A DNA stretch of 64,000 nt from Apoderus coryli (Eukaryota; Arthropoda; Insecta; Coleoptera; Attelabidae): assembly GCA_911728435.2 (NCBI GenBank), contig OU452201.1:5270001-5334000 (forward strand), in the 5' to 3' direction. Each line of letters opens with the position of its first letter. Positions within the stretch are counted from its first letter, which is position 1. Positions 44,898 to 55,441 of the stretch are shown here, piece after piece. A program made the translations under genes and the position numbers. The notes below the pieces were generated by a model, which made no database searches, had not been told where the DNA came from, and saw only the letters and a program-made list of their open reading frames with translations.

Positions 44898-47588
44898 TTA
44901 GGGGATCGCGTCCGTTATGAGGCGATGTTTTTGCCTGAACGGTGCGTTATTTTTGTTAATAGAACCGATTCTTCTTGTTGAATCGGTTCTTAGAATCGTG
45001 TTCAGGAAGAACTTTTCTGACTTTTCCTTGATCATCTCTTTCAGTGGCATGACGTGGAGTTCTTGCAGCGCATCTCTGTTCGAAATCTCATATGCTTTTA
45101 ATCCCAGGATTGCCCGAGCGATTTTAGTTTCAACACTTTGCAGCTTCTTGATGTTGGACTTTGCTGCAGAGCTCCAAATAGGGGCTGCATATAGTAGTAT
45201 GCTTCGAACATACGTCTTATACAAGGCGACTTTTAATGATCTTTTGAGTGGATTTGACTTTTGTAGATAGGGGTACAGTATCTGTGTTGCTATTCCTGCT
45301 CGTTTTTTCGTTAATTGTATATGGTTTCTGAATGTGAGCCTCTTGTCTAGCGATATTCCCAGGTATTTAATCGTGTCGTGTACTTCTATTGTTTCTCCAT
45401 ACATGGTGAGTGGTGGATTGACTTCTGGATTTTTCTTTTTACATGTGAATATGGTTGCCTTACATTTCTGCACGTTGATTTTCAGTTTCCACTTGTTGTA
45501 ATACTCTTCCAATGTATTTAAATGCCTTTGAATATAAATTTTTGCTAGCCACGGCTGAGTTGACTGCGATGTGATTGCGACGTCGTCCGCGAATAATGCA
45601 ATTGTCGTGTTTTGTATTTTTGGGATGTCGTTAACAAAGATGTTGAATAGCAGCGGTGACAGTACACTGCCCTGCGGTAGACCTTCTAATTGACCAGTTT
45701 TGATTGACAGTTTGGTATTTATTTTCACTTGAAATGTCCTGCCAGATAGGTAACTGTCCACTATTTTAATTAGTGGGTTGGGGATGTCCATATTGACCAT
45801 CTTTACGCAAAGTCCCTTGCGCCAGATGGGATCATAGGCCTTTTCTAGGTCCAGTGTTACCATTGCTGTGTATTTATTGGTGTTATTATTTATCATGATA
45901 TTTTCCACTATTTTTGCTGCTTGGAGGACTGTGGACCGCCCAGGTCTGAATCCAAATTGCTCTTCAACTATCTTGTTATTATCCTCTATAAATTTCGTTA
46001 ATTTGCGGTGGATTATTTTTTCTAGGATCTTACTTAACATGCACAGAAGCGATATTGGTCTATAGTTGCTGGCATTACTGGCATCCTTGTTGGGTTTCTT
46101 TAGCGGAATGATAATGGCATTCTTCCAATAGGTAGGGAAATACTGGGACTTCAAACAAGCATTTATGATGTAGCTTATTTGAACTATCATTTTCTTGCTG
46201 AGATTTTTAAGCACTTTGTTTACTATTCCGTCTTCGCCTGGAGCCTTGAATGGCCTGCTTTTATTTATAATTTTCTTTATAGTATATGGACTTATACATT
46301 GGTCTATTGCAGGTTCGTTCGCTTGAGTATGTAGCTGATTATAGATGGTATTAACATATTCTATTGTTTCTTGGTTGGAATAGTTCATCGTTAGTCTATG
46401 TGTCTCAGCAAGTGTTTCCGCTATTTTTCCTGACTTCCCGATATCCGATGTTATGTATTGTCCATTTGAGTTCAACGGTGGGATGTTTGCACTAGTTTGG
46501 TTTTTTGCGTTTTTGATGTTTTTCCAAACATTTTTCCCAGATTCCTGCGTTTTCAAAATCCTTTTGTGCCATAAGTGTTCTTGAAAAGATCTGATTCTGA
46601 TTTTAATTTCTTCATTCAATTCTTGTAGGTATTCAAGGACTGCTGGTCTTCTGCTTCGTTGCCATTTTCGCCTTACTTTATTGCGCACTTTCACAATGTC
46701 CTTTATTTCTTGCGGTAGTTTTGCATGTTGTTGTTGTTGGGGGTATATTGGGATGACGTTATTCGTTGTTGTTTGTATTGTTGTTGTTATTCTTGATACT
46801 TCGTGTTCTATTTCTTCCGCACTGTTTATATTTCGGTTCATTGTAAATGAGTTGTTCAGTTGTCTTCGAAACTCGGACCAATCGGCTTCTTTGAAGTTTC
46901 TGTGAATTTTTAAATTATCGACCAGCTTTGGCTTATGGCGTACAAGGATCTCCACTGGTAGGTGGTCCGATGATAGCTCATTCAATGCCTTCATTTCAAG
47001 AATCGCGTTTTTATACACTGCTATATCCAGGACGTTATCTGTATGATTCACAATACTAGAAATTCTTGTAGGTTCACCTGGGCCCATGATCCACCAGTCA
47101 TTAGATTCCGCATAGTAAGCCAGTCTGCGCCCGCTAACATTTTCATTAGGGCATCCCCAATCATTATGCTTCGCATTAAAGTCCCCTACGGCTAGAACTT
47201 TTTCGTGAGAGTTCATTAAGTTTTCGAGATCCTCTAGTAATATATTGTTTTGTGGTTTGTTATAAACTGCTACTATCTTTAGACTATTGACTTCTATTGC
47301 AATTGCTTCGCAGTTTGACGTATTTGTTGTTAATTCCGTAAACTCTATCTTATCCTTAATGTATATTAACAATCCTCCTCCTTGTCTGGCATTGTTCTCT
47401 GGTCTATTTTTAGCTAATACCCTGTATCCTTGTATATTGGGCGGTGGTCTGCTATCTTTTAGCCTAGTTTCCGTAATGGCCACTATATCGTAATTATGTG
47501 TTAATATTAGGTGTCTGGTTTCTTGGATTTTTCCTCGAATACCATTGGCATTCCATAGCATTAGTTTTAATTTGTCGTAGGAAGCCAT
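44898..47588 (-). CDS. Jockey ORF2: endonuclease and reverse transcriptase
   Basis: An uninterrupted 896-aa frame. Residues 1-220 are an APE-type endonuclease: LKLMLWNANGIRGK, AITETRLKD, GDFNAKHNDWG, and the closing LSSDHLPVEI. Residues about 430-720 are reverse transcriptase: KAPGEDGIVNKVLKNL, NYRPISLLCMLSKILEKII, EQFGFRPGRST, LDLEKAYDPIWRKGL, LPQGSVLSPLLFNIFVNDI and the catalytic FADDVAI. The C-terminal part contains KYLGISLDKRLTFRNHI. All key acidic residues that I can place are present. The enzyme nicks target DNA and copies its own RNA in place. ATG at 47588 directly abuts the ORF1 stop (TAAATG), which suggests translation by termination and reinitiation. The open frame points to a recent insertion that is itself unable to move without a full ORF1 and 5' UTR promoter. 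Confidence 0.93.
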   Translation of the reverse strand: MASYDKLKLMLWNANGIRGKIQETRHLILTHNYDIVAITETRLKDSRPPPNIQGYRVLAKNRPENNARQGGGLLIYIKDKIEFTELTTNTSNCEAIAIEVNSLKIVAVYNKPQNNILLEDLENLMNSHEKVLAVGDFNAKHNDWGCPNENVSGRRLAYYAESNDWWIMGPGEPTRISSIVNHTDNVLDIAVYKNAILEMKALNELSSDHLPVEILVRHKPKLVDNLKIHRNFKEADWSEFRRQLNNSFTMNRNINSAEEIEHEVSRITTTIQTTTNNVIPIYPQQQQHAKLPQEIKDIVKVRNKVRRKWQRSRRPAVLEYLQELNEEIKIRIRSFQEHLWHKRILKTQESGKNVWKNIKNAKNQTSANIPPLNSNGQYITSDIGKSGKIAETLAETHRLTMNYSNQETIEYVNTIYNQLHTQANEPAIDQCISPYTIKKIINKSRPFKAPGEDGIVNKVLKNLSKKMIVQISYIINACLKSQYFPTYWKNAIIIPLKKPNKDASNASNYRPISLLCMLSKILEKIIHRKLTKFIEDNNKIVEEQFGFRPGRSTVLQAAKIVENIMINNNTNKYTAMVTLDLEKAYDPIWRKGLCVKMVNMDIPNPLIKIVDSYLSGRTFQVKINTKLSIKTGQLEGLPQGSVLSPLLFNIFVNDIPKIQNTTIALFADDVAITSQSTQPWLAKIYIQRHLNTLEEYYNKWKLKINVQKCKATIFTCKKKNPEVNPPLTMYGETIEVHDTIKYLGISLDKRLTFRNHIQLTKKRAGIATQILYPYLQKSNPLKRSLKVALYKTYVRSILLYAAPIWSSAAKSNIKKLQSVETKIARAILGLKAYEISNRDALQELHVMPLKEMIKEKSEKFFLNTILRTDSTRRIGSINKNNAPFRQKHRLITDAIP

Positions 47589-47990
47589 TTAAGCGCCTAA
47601 CTGTGCCAAGACCTGGATACGTTCGAGGTCTGTGGTTGCATTCTTAAGGTCTTCTTTTAACTTCCTCGCAAGAGTAATTAACTTTTTGATATTGCATATT
47701 TGATTAATTTCTTCAATTTCTTGTATTAGTGTTTGGAAATCGCTCACTTCCTCATTGGGTTTAACTTTACCGGCTTTTGTGGCCTGACCGTATGATAACC
47801 CTGGTTGTACATGTGCTGATTTCACTATTTCCCTTGTTACGGTTGCTTTCTGTGTCTGGCTTGTATTTGGTCTTGTGTTGCCTCTATTTTGATTACTATT
47901 CTGTTTTTGTGCCCTTTGGTCTAAGTAGTTAAGTAGCACTGTGCATTTCGAGTAGTTCGCAGTGTGTGCTTCACTAAATTCTCTTGCTGT
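47589..47990 (-). pseudogene. Jockey ORF1 (gag) C-terminal part
   Basis: The minus strand encodes FSEAHTANYSKCTVLLNYLD, the last zinc-knuckle region of Jockey gag proteins (usually C..C...HTA.Y..C). A Gln/Asn-rich stretch follows, then a helical tail ending LERIQVLAQLGA at TAA. The N-terminus and the first knuckles are missing owing to 5' truncation. The same frame runs on upstream into Penelope DNA, so its apparent start near 48125 is not real. Confidence 0.75.
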
Positions 47991-48000
47991 GTACATATCC

Positions 48001-49431
48001 TTATATAGTGGTGCCATCGGTCTGTGCCTTGCTTGTCGCTTCGTGGTTGGTCGGTGTTGGTAGGGGTGGGGTTGGGTTCTTGATGACTGCGTGCCATATG
48101 GGTGAAAGATATAAACCAGTATCACGGTTTAAGTTTATTGGTTGTTTGAAAATTTCTATTGCCTCCCGTATTTTTCTTTGATAGTAGAACGGTGTATTTA
48201 CTATTAACTTAGAATTCTGAAATAAGATTTTATGTCCGGTTTCGACAAAATGTTCGGCGAGTGCTGATGAAGTTATATTTCGAAGTCTGACCGATCTTTC
48301 ATGTTCTTTCAGTCGTGTTGAAACTTTTCTTCCTGTCTCTCCAATGTATTCTTTACCACATGAGCATGGTACCGTATAAACGCCTGATGCCTCTAGAGGT
48401 ATTCGATCCTTTATTGGTCTTAAATAAGCAGATAATTTCGAACATGTTGCGAATCTAGATTTAATGTTATAGTTTTTCAAGATTTTTGAGATGCGGTCAG
48501 TTGTGCCTTGTACATACGGAAGAACTACCTGAGCAACTGGAGGCTGAGTCTCGCTACTGTTATTTCTATTTGAAATAGGTGATTTATATTTCCTTATCGA
48601 TCGTTGGATATCTTTTAATTTATAGTTATTGGATAGTAGAACAGATGTGAGATGTGCTAGTTCTGATTCAAGCGATTCTGGTTGTGATAGAGAAAATGCA
48701 CGATGAACTAATGAATTTATTACGGATGATTTCCTATATACTGAATAACCTAAAGTCATGTCTGGTTTACGGCTTATAAGAAGGTCTAGGAAAGGCAACT
48801 TGTTGTGTTCTTCAATTTCTATAGTTAATCGGATACTAGAATGTATAGAGTTTACATGGGTAAGAAAATCCTGAATAGTGTCTCGTCCATGAGGCCAGAT
48901 TATAAAAATGTCGTCAACATATCATTTCCATATTTTTGGTTTAAGTGGGTAAGAACTTATTGCTTGGTCTTCGAAATTTTCCATGAATATATCTGCGATG
49001 ACTGGAGAAAGTGGAGATCCCATGGCAGCGCCGGAAATTTGCTCGAATATTTGGTCGTTGAACATGAAATAAGTTGAGGTGAGGCACTTTTCTATGAGTG
49101 TTAGTATGTCTGAGCTCATATTGTTATCTGCGATGATGTCACTGATGATGGTTAGCGTGTCTGGAATTGGGACTTTGGTGAACAGAGACTCAACATCAAA
49201 ACTGACTAATATATCATTCTCCTCCAATTGAATGTCTTGCAATATTTGTACTAGGTGTTGTGAATTGAGTACGAAACTTGGAGTGTGGCCCACATAATTT
49301 TTTAATTTTGAACTTAAATATTTTGCAAGATCATATGTTGGTGAACCAATTGTACTTACTATTGGACGAAGTGGAATATTCGGCTTATGAATCTTAGGAA
49401 GGCTGTAGAAACGTGGAATTTTACAGTCCAA
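48001..49431 (-). pseudogene. Penelope RT plus GIY-YIG endonuclease, one stop
   Basis: One frame of 477 codons with a single TGA at 48924-48922. The RT part has FYSLPKIHKPNIPLRPIVST, DILVSFDVESLFTKVPI, AAMGSPLSPVIADIFMENFE, then the stop, then the catalytic YVDDIFIIWPH and LPFLDLLISRK. The C-terminal domain is the GIY-YIG nuclease: SGVYTVPCSCGKEYIGETGR followed by KVSTRLKEHERSVR and a distal ALAEHFVETGH. RT joined to GIY-YIG defines canonical Penelope elements. The N-terminal part of RT is absent. The product would be cut at the stop just before YVDD, so it is inactive unless the stop is read through. Confidence 0.92.
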
Positions 49432-49508
49432 GAAGCTGACGGATGATCAGCGAAACGTTAGCTAGTTTAAATTTGACGCAGGATTTATCCAGAAGTATAG
49501 TTTCAGTA
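49430..49508 (-). repeat. Penelope terminal repeat, right inverted copy
   Basis: Reverse complement of 44550-44629, fused directly to the truncated RT frame. Confidence 0.9.
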
Positions 49509-49509
49509 T

Positions 49510-50515
49510 TTATTATATACTCGAAGGATATAGAGCAAACAATTTTTACTTTAATTAGATACTACTTACGATAAGTATTTGTACGCAATATATTATGGTA
49601 ATAATCTGAAAACCAGACTGAGATAAAATCAAAACTTTACACAAAAATAATTATGATTAAATCCACACAATACATACTTACGTTCACAAGTTTAATTTTT
49701 TTGTAATGTTACTAAAATAATAATTAATTCGTCATTATAGAATGATTATTAAGTATTAATATTACACACCTATTGTATTGTCTCTTAGATCAAAACGCGT
49801 TACTGAAGATGGTGACCTTAGTTTCTATATCGAAAAAACTAACAGCCTTTGGTCGCCAATGATCTCTACTGCTAACTATTTTTGGGAGAAACAGCCCAAT
49901 TAAATAGAGCATTTCATTAGAGAACTTTTGAGAATGACATATATTTATATTATCCTTCAGAAAACGATATTATTCCAATATTTCAATAACTATTCACACT
50001 AAAAGCTTTAGCTTTAACAATTTGTACATATATTTCCTTAAAAATACAGATTTCAATTAAGCTCAATTTTGTTATTATCTCAATTTTTTTCTTTAGTTAA
50101 AGGTGTAAAGCTAATCCAATTTTATTGTTGACGTGTTGAGTTTTAGAAATAAATATATTTTTCTAGAATTTGACCTTTTTCCAACAATAATTAACTGCCA
50201 TTATTTGGCCATTTAAAAAATACCTTGAATTCTAAGTTCATATATTATTTAAATTCTAAAGTAGATAAGAGGCATAACCGAAGCAAAAAGGTATTTTATT
50301 TGTTATTTTACGTAGCTGATAAATTTTAACTAGTTATTGAAATATACTCAGCGATATCGGAAATGTTTAAACCAGAAGTAAAAATTTTTGGACCTTGAAT
50401 TTTTGGCTACAGTATAATAATTATATTTTACCCTGTTTTAGTTTTTGCAATAAAGATTTTATTTCCTATTTTTTTACTGCATTAGTTATTGCATCTCCGT
50501 CTACTTATGTTGAGC
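49510..50515. other. AT-rich DNA, no feature
   Basis: No gene or repeat recognised. Confidence 0.35.
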
Positions 50516-50523
50516 GTAACAAA

Positions 50524-51185
50524 ATGCCTCGCGTTCGAAGACGTCGAAATTATAACCAGTTATAAATGTAGTCCCCCTTTTAACTGTCTCATTTGACGTT
50601 TTAGAAAAAAGTGTCCCAAATAAAAGTTGATTAGTTCAAAATATTTTTTTTAAAAAGCTCTACTTTACGTATACAAGAAGTCTGGTTACTTTATGTAACA
50701 AGCAGATCATAAATAAAGCCTAAATAAATATAGTTTAATTTAAATTTCTAAATTTACTAAAATTTTAATTAAAAACCGAAATATTTAACTGAAAAAATCG
50801 AACAATGAATTGTAATCACAGACAGTTCGTCTAGGTAAGCACGATTGTGCTACAAGGGTAAGACGTTGCCGTTGAGAGCGACGTGATTTTGAGTTCGTTG
50901 TTGAGGGGCATGTACACCGGTCTGTTGGAGACGGAAATGGAAATAGTTTGGTGGTCTATTGTCTATGGTAGCCGATCACCACTTCTGTTTATTCGAGACA
51001 GTCCTACAAACGACTTTACTGCTTTATCTAGAGCTTTCAGCAAGACACACACGTAAATCCCATGGAACATGTGTAGGATTTGATGTTCAAGCAGCTTTGG
51101 ACAAGGTGCCACTCATTTTCTCGATGTGTAGACGTGTACGTGTAACATTTTTAACGTCACTGATTATACATGATATACACCGTTA
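50524..51185 (+). pseudogene. Tc1-like transposase remnant
   Basis: ATG at 50524 opens MPRVRRRRNYNQL and then a stop; this is the usual N-terminus of Tc1/Tc3-type transposases. Some 400 bases later the frame VWWSIVYGSRSPLLFIRDSP matches the VMVWG..(Y)..RSPLVFI block. Further on, SFQQDTHVNPMEHV and then DLMFKQLW look like the FQQDNA.PH and P(I/M)EHVWD.M...L motifs brought together by a deletion. Multiple frame changes and lost catalytic residues show it is dead. Confidence 0.6.
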
Positions 51186-51189
51186 GGCT

Positions 51190-51750
51190 TGTATCTAACT
51201 GTCTATACACATTGTCCCAACGTGATACGTATAGGTGCTATTATTAAAAGTAGTCTATTTTGAATAGTACTTAAATTAGTTGACCATAGGGATTTTTCAG
51301 ATTTTACATAAATAAAGTATAATCTGGTATTTGTATTTACAAAGGGAAACCACCTTGTGTACGGTACATTAAAGTGTTTGATTCTTTTTTAAGGTCAAGC
51401 ATAGACAGAATATTAATCAGTTAAAATAATAGCGATTGGTACTTTGTGTTTATTTATTTTTTAAATCAACTTTTTTTCCTAATAATGTGATACGAATCGA
51501 AACCACCGTTTTACGTCCTTGGAAACTACAATATGATGATTGGAATATTTAAATTTTTTGCAGTCGGTACCTAAAAAAAAAAACCCTTATAGAGTTACCT
51601 ACCTATTCTCTCAAAACCTTGAAATTTTGTAGGATGCTGTTTCAGCAATCATAATTGAAAAAAAAAAACAAGACTACCTATATCTAACTCTGGAATTTCA
51701 ATTTAATAAGTAGAGTAAAACTGCTGTCATATATCGCCATTAAATTTCTT
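51190..51750. other. AT-rich DNA, no feature
   Basis: Nothing recognised. Confidence 0.35.
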
Positions 51751-51754
51751 GAAT

Positions 51755-51795
51755 TCCATACATGTTTCAGCCTTAACTAAGGTTATCTTCAGTGT
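51755..51795 (-). repeat. Hammerhead-like motif (copy D)
   Basis: Minus strand: CTGAAGA at 51792-51786, a CCTTA/TAAGG hairpin, then GAAACATGTATGG. The last 13 bases are identical to those of the copy at 5033-5045, although the hairpins differ. Confidence 0.55.
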
Positions 51796-51799
51796 TTAT

Positions 51800-52530
51800 A
51801 CAAGTCTTGAATTAAACATTAGAGTTGCAGTAGGCTAAAGTTTTGATAAAAAATCGAAAATTGTTAGTTGTTCATTCTACAATTAAAAGTTAGTTAACAT
51901 TCTAAAATAATTGTTTTCTACTCGCTAATTAATGACTGAGGATGGTCTAAGCAAATGTCTTCAGGCAAAAATATAAAAAATGCATTTTGTAAAAAATAAT
52001 AAAAACAAGAAACCACATGCGAAGCTGACCAAATGTCACAAAACAAAACAAATAATTTTGATGTTAAATGACAGGAATATGTTTGAAACTATTTTTAATT
52101 ATTTTTCTGATCATTTGAAAGAGTAATCTTGTCTCCCCCCTCTGCAAAATAATTGTAAAAATCATGCACAACATAGTTTAATATAGATCTAAGGGTCACA
52201 ATTTGTGCAGAATCGCAATTTAGACAAATTTCATTGAATGATTGCCGCTACCAATTGAAAATAATTTAACGTATCCTTATATTAATATTATTATGAGGTA
52301 TATTATTGTCGCCGGGCCTCGTGACTTATTATTATATTTAATAACAAACTTGTGATGGGTGGCTACGAAAAATAATCGTATTATTATAACCTTCACATTG
52401 TTGGGCGAGGAGGTAAATATAATATATTAATGTTTATGACACCTTAAGTACGCACCTAAATAGCGATATTTCGATGTTTTTCTTTTTTGCTTAAAGGAGG
52501 TTTACGAGTGAAATTAAGTAGTGCTGCAAT
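51800..52530. other. AT-rich DNA, no feature
   Basis: Nothing recognised. Confidence 0.35.
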
Positions 52531-52537
52531 TTTTGTA

Positions 52538-52771
52538 CTAAGGAATATTAACCGGCACCACCACCATTAAAATTCCCAAATGTGGAACATCTACGATGTC
52601 ATCATCAGCTACAATTACCTGTGATATAAAAAATAGATAAAATATAATAATATAAATAAAATAAAAAGACGCGGCAATATTTAAGTACGGAAATGAATTG
52701 TTTTCAAGGGTTTTTTTTTTAATTACCAGTCTTTTTCTAGGGCGCCTGAAATTATTTTGCGTCAAGGTCAT
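52538..52771 (-). CDS. Possible short spliced frame, unknown
   Basis: The minus strand has ATG at 52771, then MTLTQNNFRRPRKRL up to a donor-like CTG/GTAATT. After an interval with TATATCACAG as acceptor, VIVADDDIVDVPHLGILMVV continues in frame to a TAG at about 52538. The joined product would be about 41 residues. Splice-like sites at both ends and a retained frame are suggestive, but AT-rich DNA gives such patterns by chance. Confidence 0.2.
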   Translation of the reverse strand: MTLTQNNFRRPRKRLVIKKKTLENNSFPYLNIAASFYFIYIIIFYLFFISQVIVADDDIVDVPHLGILMVVVPVNIP

Positions 52772-53123
52772 GGTAAAGCTCCAGTAAGTCAAATATCTCT
52801 TTACCGATTTCTTCTTCTTTTGGATTTTCTTACAGCCCCTAAAATTTCTTTTTCAAATATATATATAACAAGTTATATACATTTTTTAAACCTCACAATA
52901 TATTTCACTTTAAGAAAATCCATAGAAATCAAGTTTGGCCATGCCTATTAATGCAGTTGCCAAGTGTCAACTGGTTTGCACCCCAGAAATTTAGTAAAAA
53001 CAATTAACCAAACTCATTTATTGTAACAATTACATTATTAAGGATTTTTTTGACAACACATTGATATATTAAAGTATCAACAATATGTAATTTACATACA
53101 GTAGAAATAACTGTAAACAATCA

Positions 53124-54839
53124 GGGGGGCTTTATTTGAAATCGGTGCAACTTTGCGTGTACGCAAATGACGTCATTTGCGATTACAAAATGGTGCACGG
53201 CTTATTTGAAATGCACTGCGAGCGATATGAATTTGTACCACTCGCAACTTTTGCGCATGGGGGTATACCGATCGCAAGTCAACTTTCGTACACGCAATGC
53301 ATGACAAGACGTCAGTTTATTTTATTTTTGACATTTCACATCAAATAAATTTTAATTATCGCGTGATGGATCTTTTAATAATTTTGTTAGTTTAAAAGTT
53401 CTGAGTTATTTCAGGTGGTTTATGTTTTAAATATGAATTTTAAAAATTTAATTGATAATAATGTATTGCCAGGTCTTGAAGTGGCGGGATGTTAATTGGA
53501 ATGAGTTTTTCAGTAAAATAATGAAAATATTAATCTGTATAAGGTATTCGATAAGAGAGTCTGTTGAAGTTTCCTTTGTAGTAGGATTTCTTGATACAAC
53601 TGAAAAACTTTCATTTCGTATGTCGAGAAAATGTTACTTAAATTTATTGTGTATATAATTTGAAGATAATCTAATGCTAGGAAGTCAGGAAGTAAAAAAA
53701 GTCACATTCTCAACAGTTTATTTTTAGCTATATATATGTATATTAAATTATACACAATGATAATAATAAATATGTACATAATTACACGTTGCCTGAAATT
53801 CGTGAGGGGCACATTCCACTACTACGAATCATGGTACATGTACCATGAATATGAATAAGTACCTACCTCCAGTCTGCATGTGCGTTTTGTATTTGTACTT
53901 ACAAAACCTAAAAGCAAGATTTCCACAAACACCCGTATTATTAAGTAAATCAATAAATAAATGCCCAACCTCTAGAGTAACTTCTGTTGCAGTTATATAA
54001 TATGATTTCTTCTCCATTATGACATTTATTCTTACTACAGGAAGCATAGTCCACTTATCTGTTTTTCTGTGTTCTCCAAGCTGTAAAATCTTCAAAAGTT
54101 CTAAAATGTAAAACAGATTGTAATCTTTGCTATAACCATAACCAAAGATTAATGTACATTAATCTTTGCCATAACCAACGCTGGAACCAAAGTTTATCCA
54201 ATATATAAATATAGACTTTGCTAAAATTAAACACAAAATATTAAATAACAAATGTCTGTATATCTATACAGCAATGGTATTTCTGTTTAGAACAAACTCG
54301 ACACAGTTCGAATATTAGCAATGAAAACTGCTCTTTTAAGCAAAACAAACAATAATATGATTATGATGAAAATCGTGTACAAATTTGCAAAATTGTTTAG
54401 TATATTGGTATAGCGCCAAACAACAAACAAAAATAATAAATCAATGCTTTACAATAAATTCACAGATTAGGGAGTATTAAATAAATTACTAATAAAAACA
54501 ATCCCGAAAACTAATATTAATTTAAAAAATTCTAACCTTAAAACATCAAACCAATAACAAATATATGTCATCGAAAACATAGAATAAGAAAGCTACGTAG
54601 TTTTCTTATTCTATGTCGAAATTTCATAAAATCCAAACACTTGATTGGTTGATCTCTACAAAGATAACTGGCAACGTAGCGAGTGAGTGCATCCTTTGCG
54701 TGCACGCAAGTAGGGATGCACACGTTTAATCGCAATTTCAAATAAAGCTATTCGCCCAAAACAAGTTGCGCATACGAACAAATTAACGCAACTTTGCATG
54801 CACGTAAATATTTGCGATCGATTCAAATAAAGCCCCCCA
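53124..54839 (-). mobile_element. 1.7-kb DNA element with GGGGGGCTTTATTTGAA ends
   Basis: The left end (53125) reads GGGGGGCTTTATTTGAAATC. The right end reads the same on the minus strand (GGGGGGCTTTATTTGAATCG). The phrase CTTTATTTGAAAT with GCGT..ACGCAA motifs repeats inside both ends (about 53190 and 54700-54800), making complex subterminal repeats. Inside, the minus strand near 54098 reads TFEDFTAWRTQKNR, and after a stop VDYASCSKNKCH then YNCNRSYSRG. This recalls the Cys/His domain found in insect proteins linked to MULE-type transposases. The domain is broken, and no target duplication was clear. The superfamily is uncertain. Confidence 0.6.
54579..54619. repeat. Perfect short hairpin inside the 1.7-kb element
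   Basis: ACATAGAATAAGAAA and TTTCTTATTCTATGT (with one added T) face each other around GCTACGTAGT. This is a stem of about 16-18 bases with almost no loop. Confidence 0.8.
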
Positions 54840-54869
54840 GGTAATTGATTTTTTGTAAATTAAGTCTCT

Positions 54870-55030
54870 ATCTAATTCGTCCCCAAATATAATAATCTGA
54901 AGGTGTCAAGTCTGGTGACCTGGCTGGCCAAGCTATATACGTCATCGATTTTCTATCCCCTCATCACCAAAATAAATACCATTTCTCAGTTGATCTAAAT
55001 GTAGTTCATCTAAGAATGGATAACGTTTAA
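54870..55030 (-). pseudogene. Tc1/mariner transposase C-terminal scrap
   Basis: The minus strand at about 54935-54880 reads AWPARSPDLTPSDYYIWGRI, the third catalytic aspartate motif of Tc1/mariner enzymes. Only about 20 residues are readable. Confidence 0.65.
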
Positions 55031-55034
55031 GTAA

Positions 55035-55440
55035 AAATCCGAAGAATATCTAATCATTAATTATTACGATCATAATATAATAATTTATCTTCATAATGTA
55101 CAATGTTAAATATGGCGGATGTACATAGAGCAAATATTTATTTACTAATTATCGTGTGGTAGGTAGTTTACCACTGAAATAAAATAACAAACACATGCAG
55201 TAGGTACTTTTAATTTACTGCCGTCTCTCGTTTTATGTTTAATAAATTATTTATTATATTATAATTAAATTTCTTGGAACTAATAACTAACATATGAAAA
55301 ATATTATTTAGTTGAGTTATAAGTTTGCAAGAGGTTACTAATGTCACGTTATTTTTTTTTTATAAAATGCTCTGCCGCAATTCTTGATAACTACTCTGAG
55401 TTTCGTCATTTGCAAATCTTTGAGGAATACATTTATACAT
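55035..55440. other. AT-rich DNA, no feature
   Basis: Nothing recognised. Confidence 0.35.
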
Positions 55441-55441
55441 A

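Larger units (their letters stand above)
44675..47990 (-). mobile_element. Jockey LINE nested in the Penelope element
   Basis: Minus-strand element with a truncated first frame, a complete second frame, a 3' UTR of about 200 bases, and a TAAA-repeat tail (ATTTATTT run at about 44675-44700). The 5' junction lies between 47960 and 48000, where gag-like text replaces the Penelope 3' region. Because it interrupts the Penelope copy, it is the younger insertion. Confidence 0.88.
44550..49508 (-). mobile_element. Penelope-like element with inverted terminal repeats
   Basis: Terminal repeats of about 80 bases at 44550-44629 and 49430-49508 are inverted copies of each other (TACTGAAACTATACTTCTGG at both outer edges). 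The minus-strand coding part, 49431-48001, starts abruptly inside the RT domain next to the right repeat, so the copy is 5' truncated against an inverted repeat. This arrangement is known for Penelope. A Jockey LINE sits between the coding region and the left repeat (about 44675 to 47970), separating the two halves. Each repeat includes GATGATCAGCGAAACGTTAG, a degraded form of the hammerhead-like motif. Confidence 0.85.

Noticed and set aside
48001..48125. Start of the Jockey ORF1 at about 48125
   Set aside because: The frame extends by chance into Penelope DNA. The gag similarity begins only near 47970.
50959..51186. 75-codon open frame beginning MSMVADHHFCL
   Set aside because: The Tc1-like similarity lies in the other frames of the same strand, so this frame is a product of the decayed transposase.
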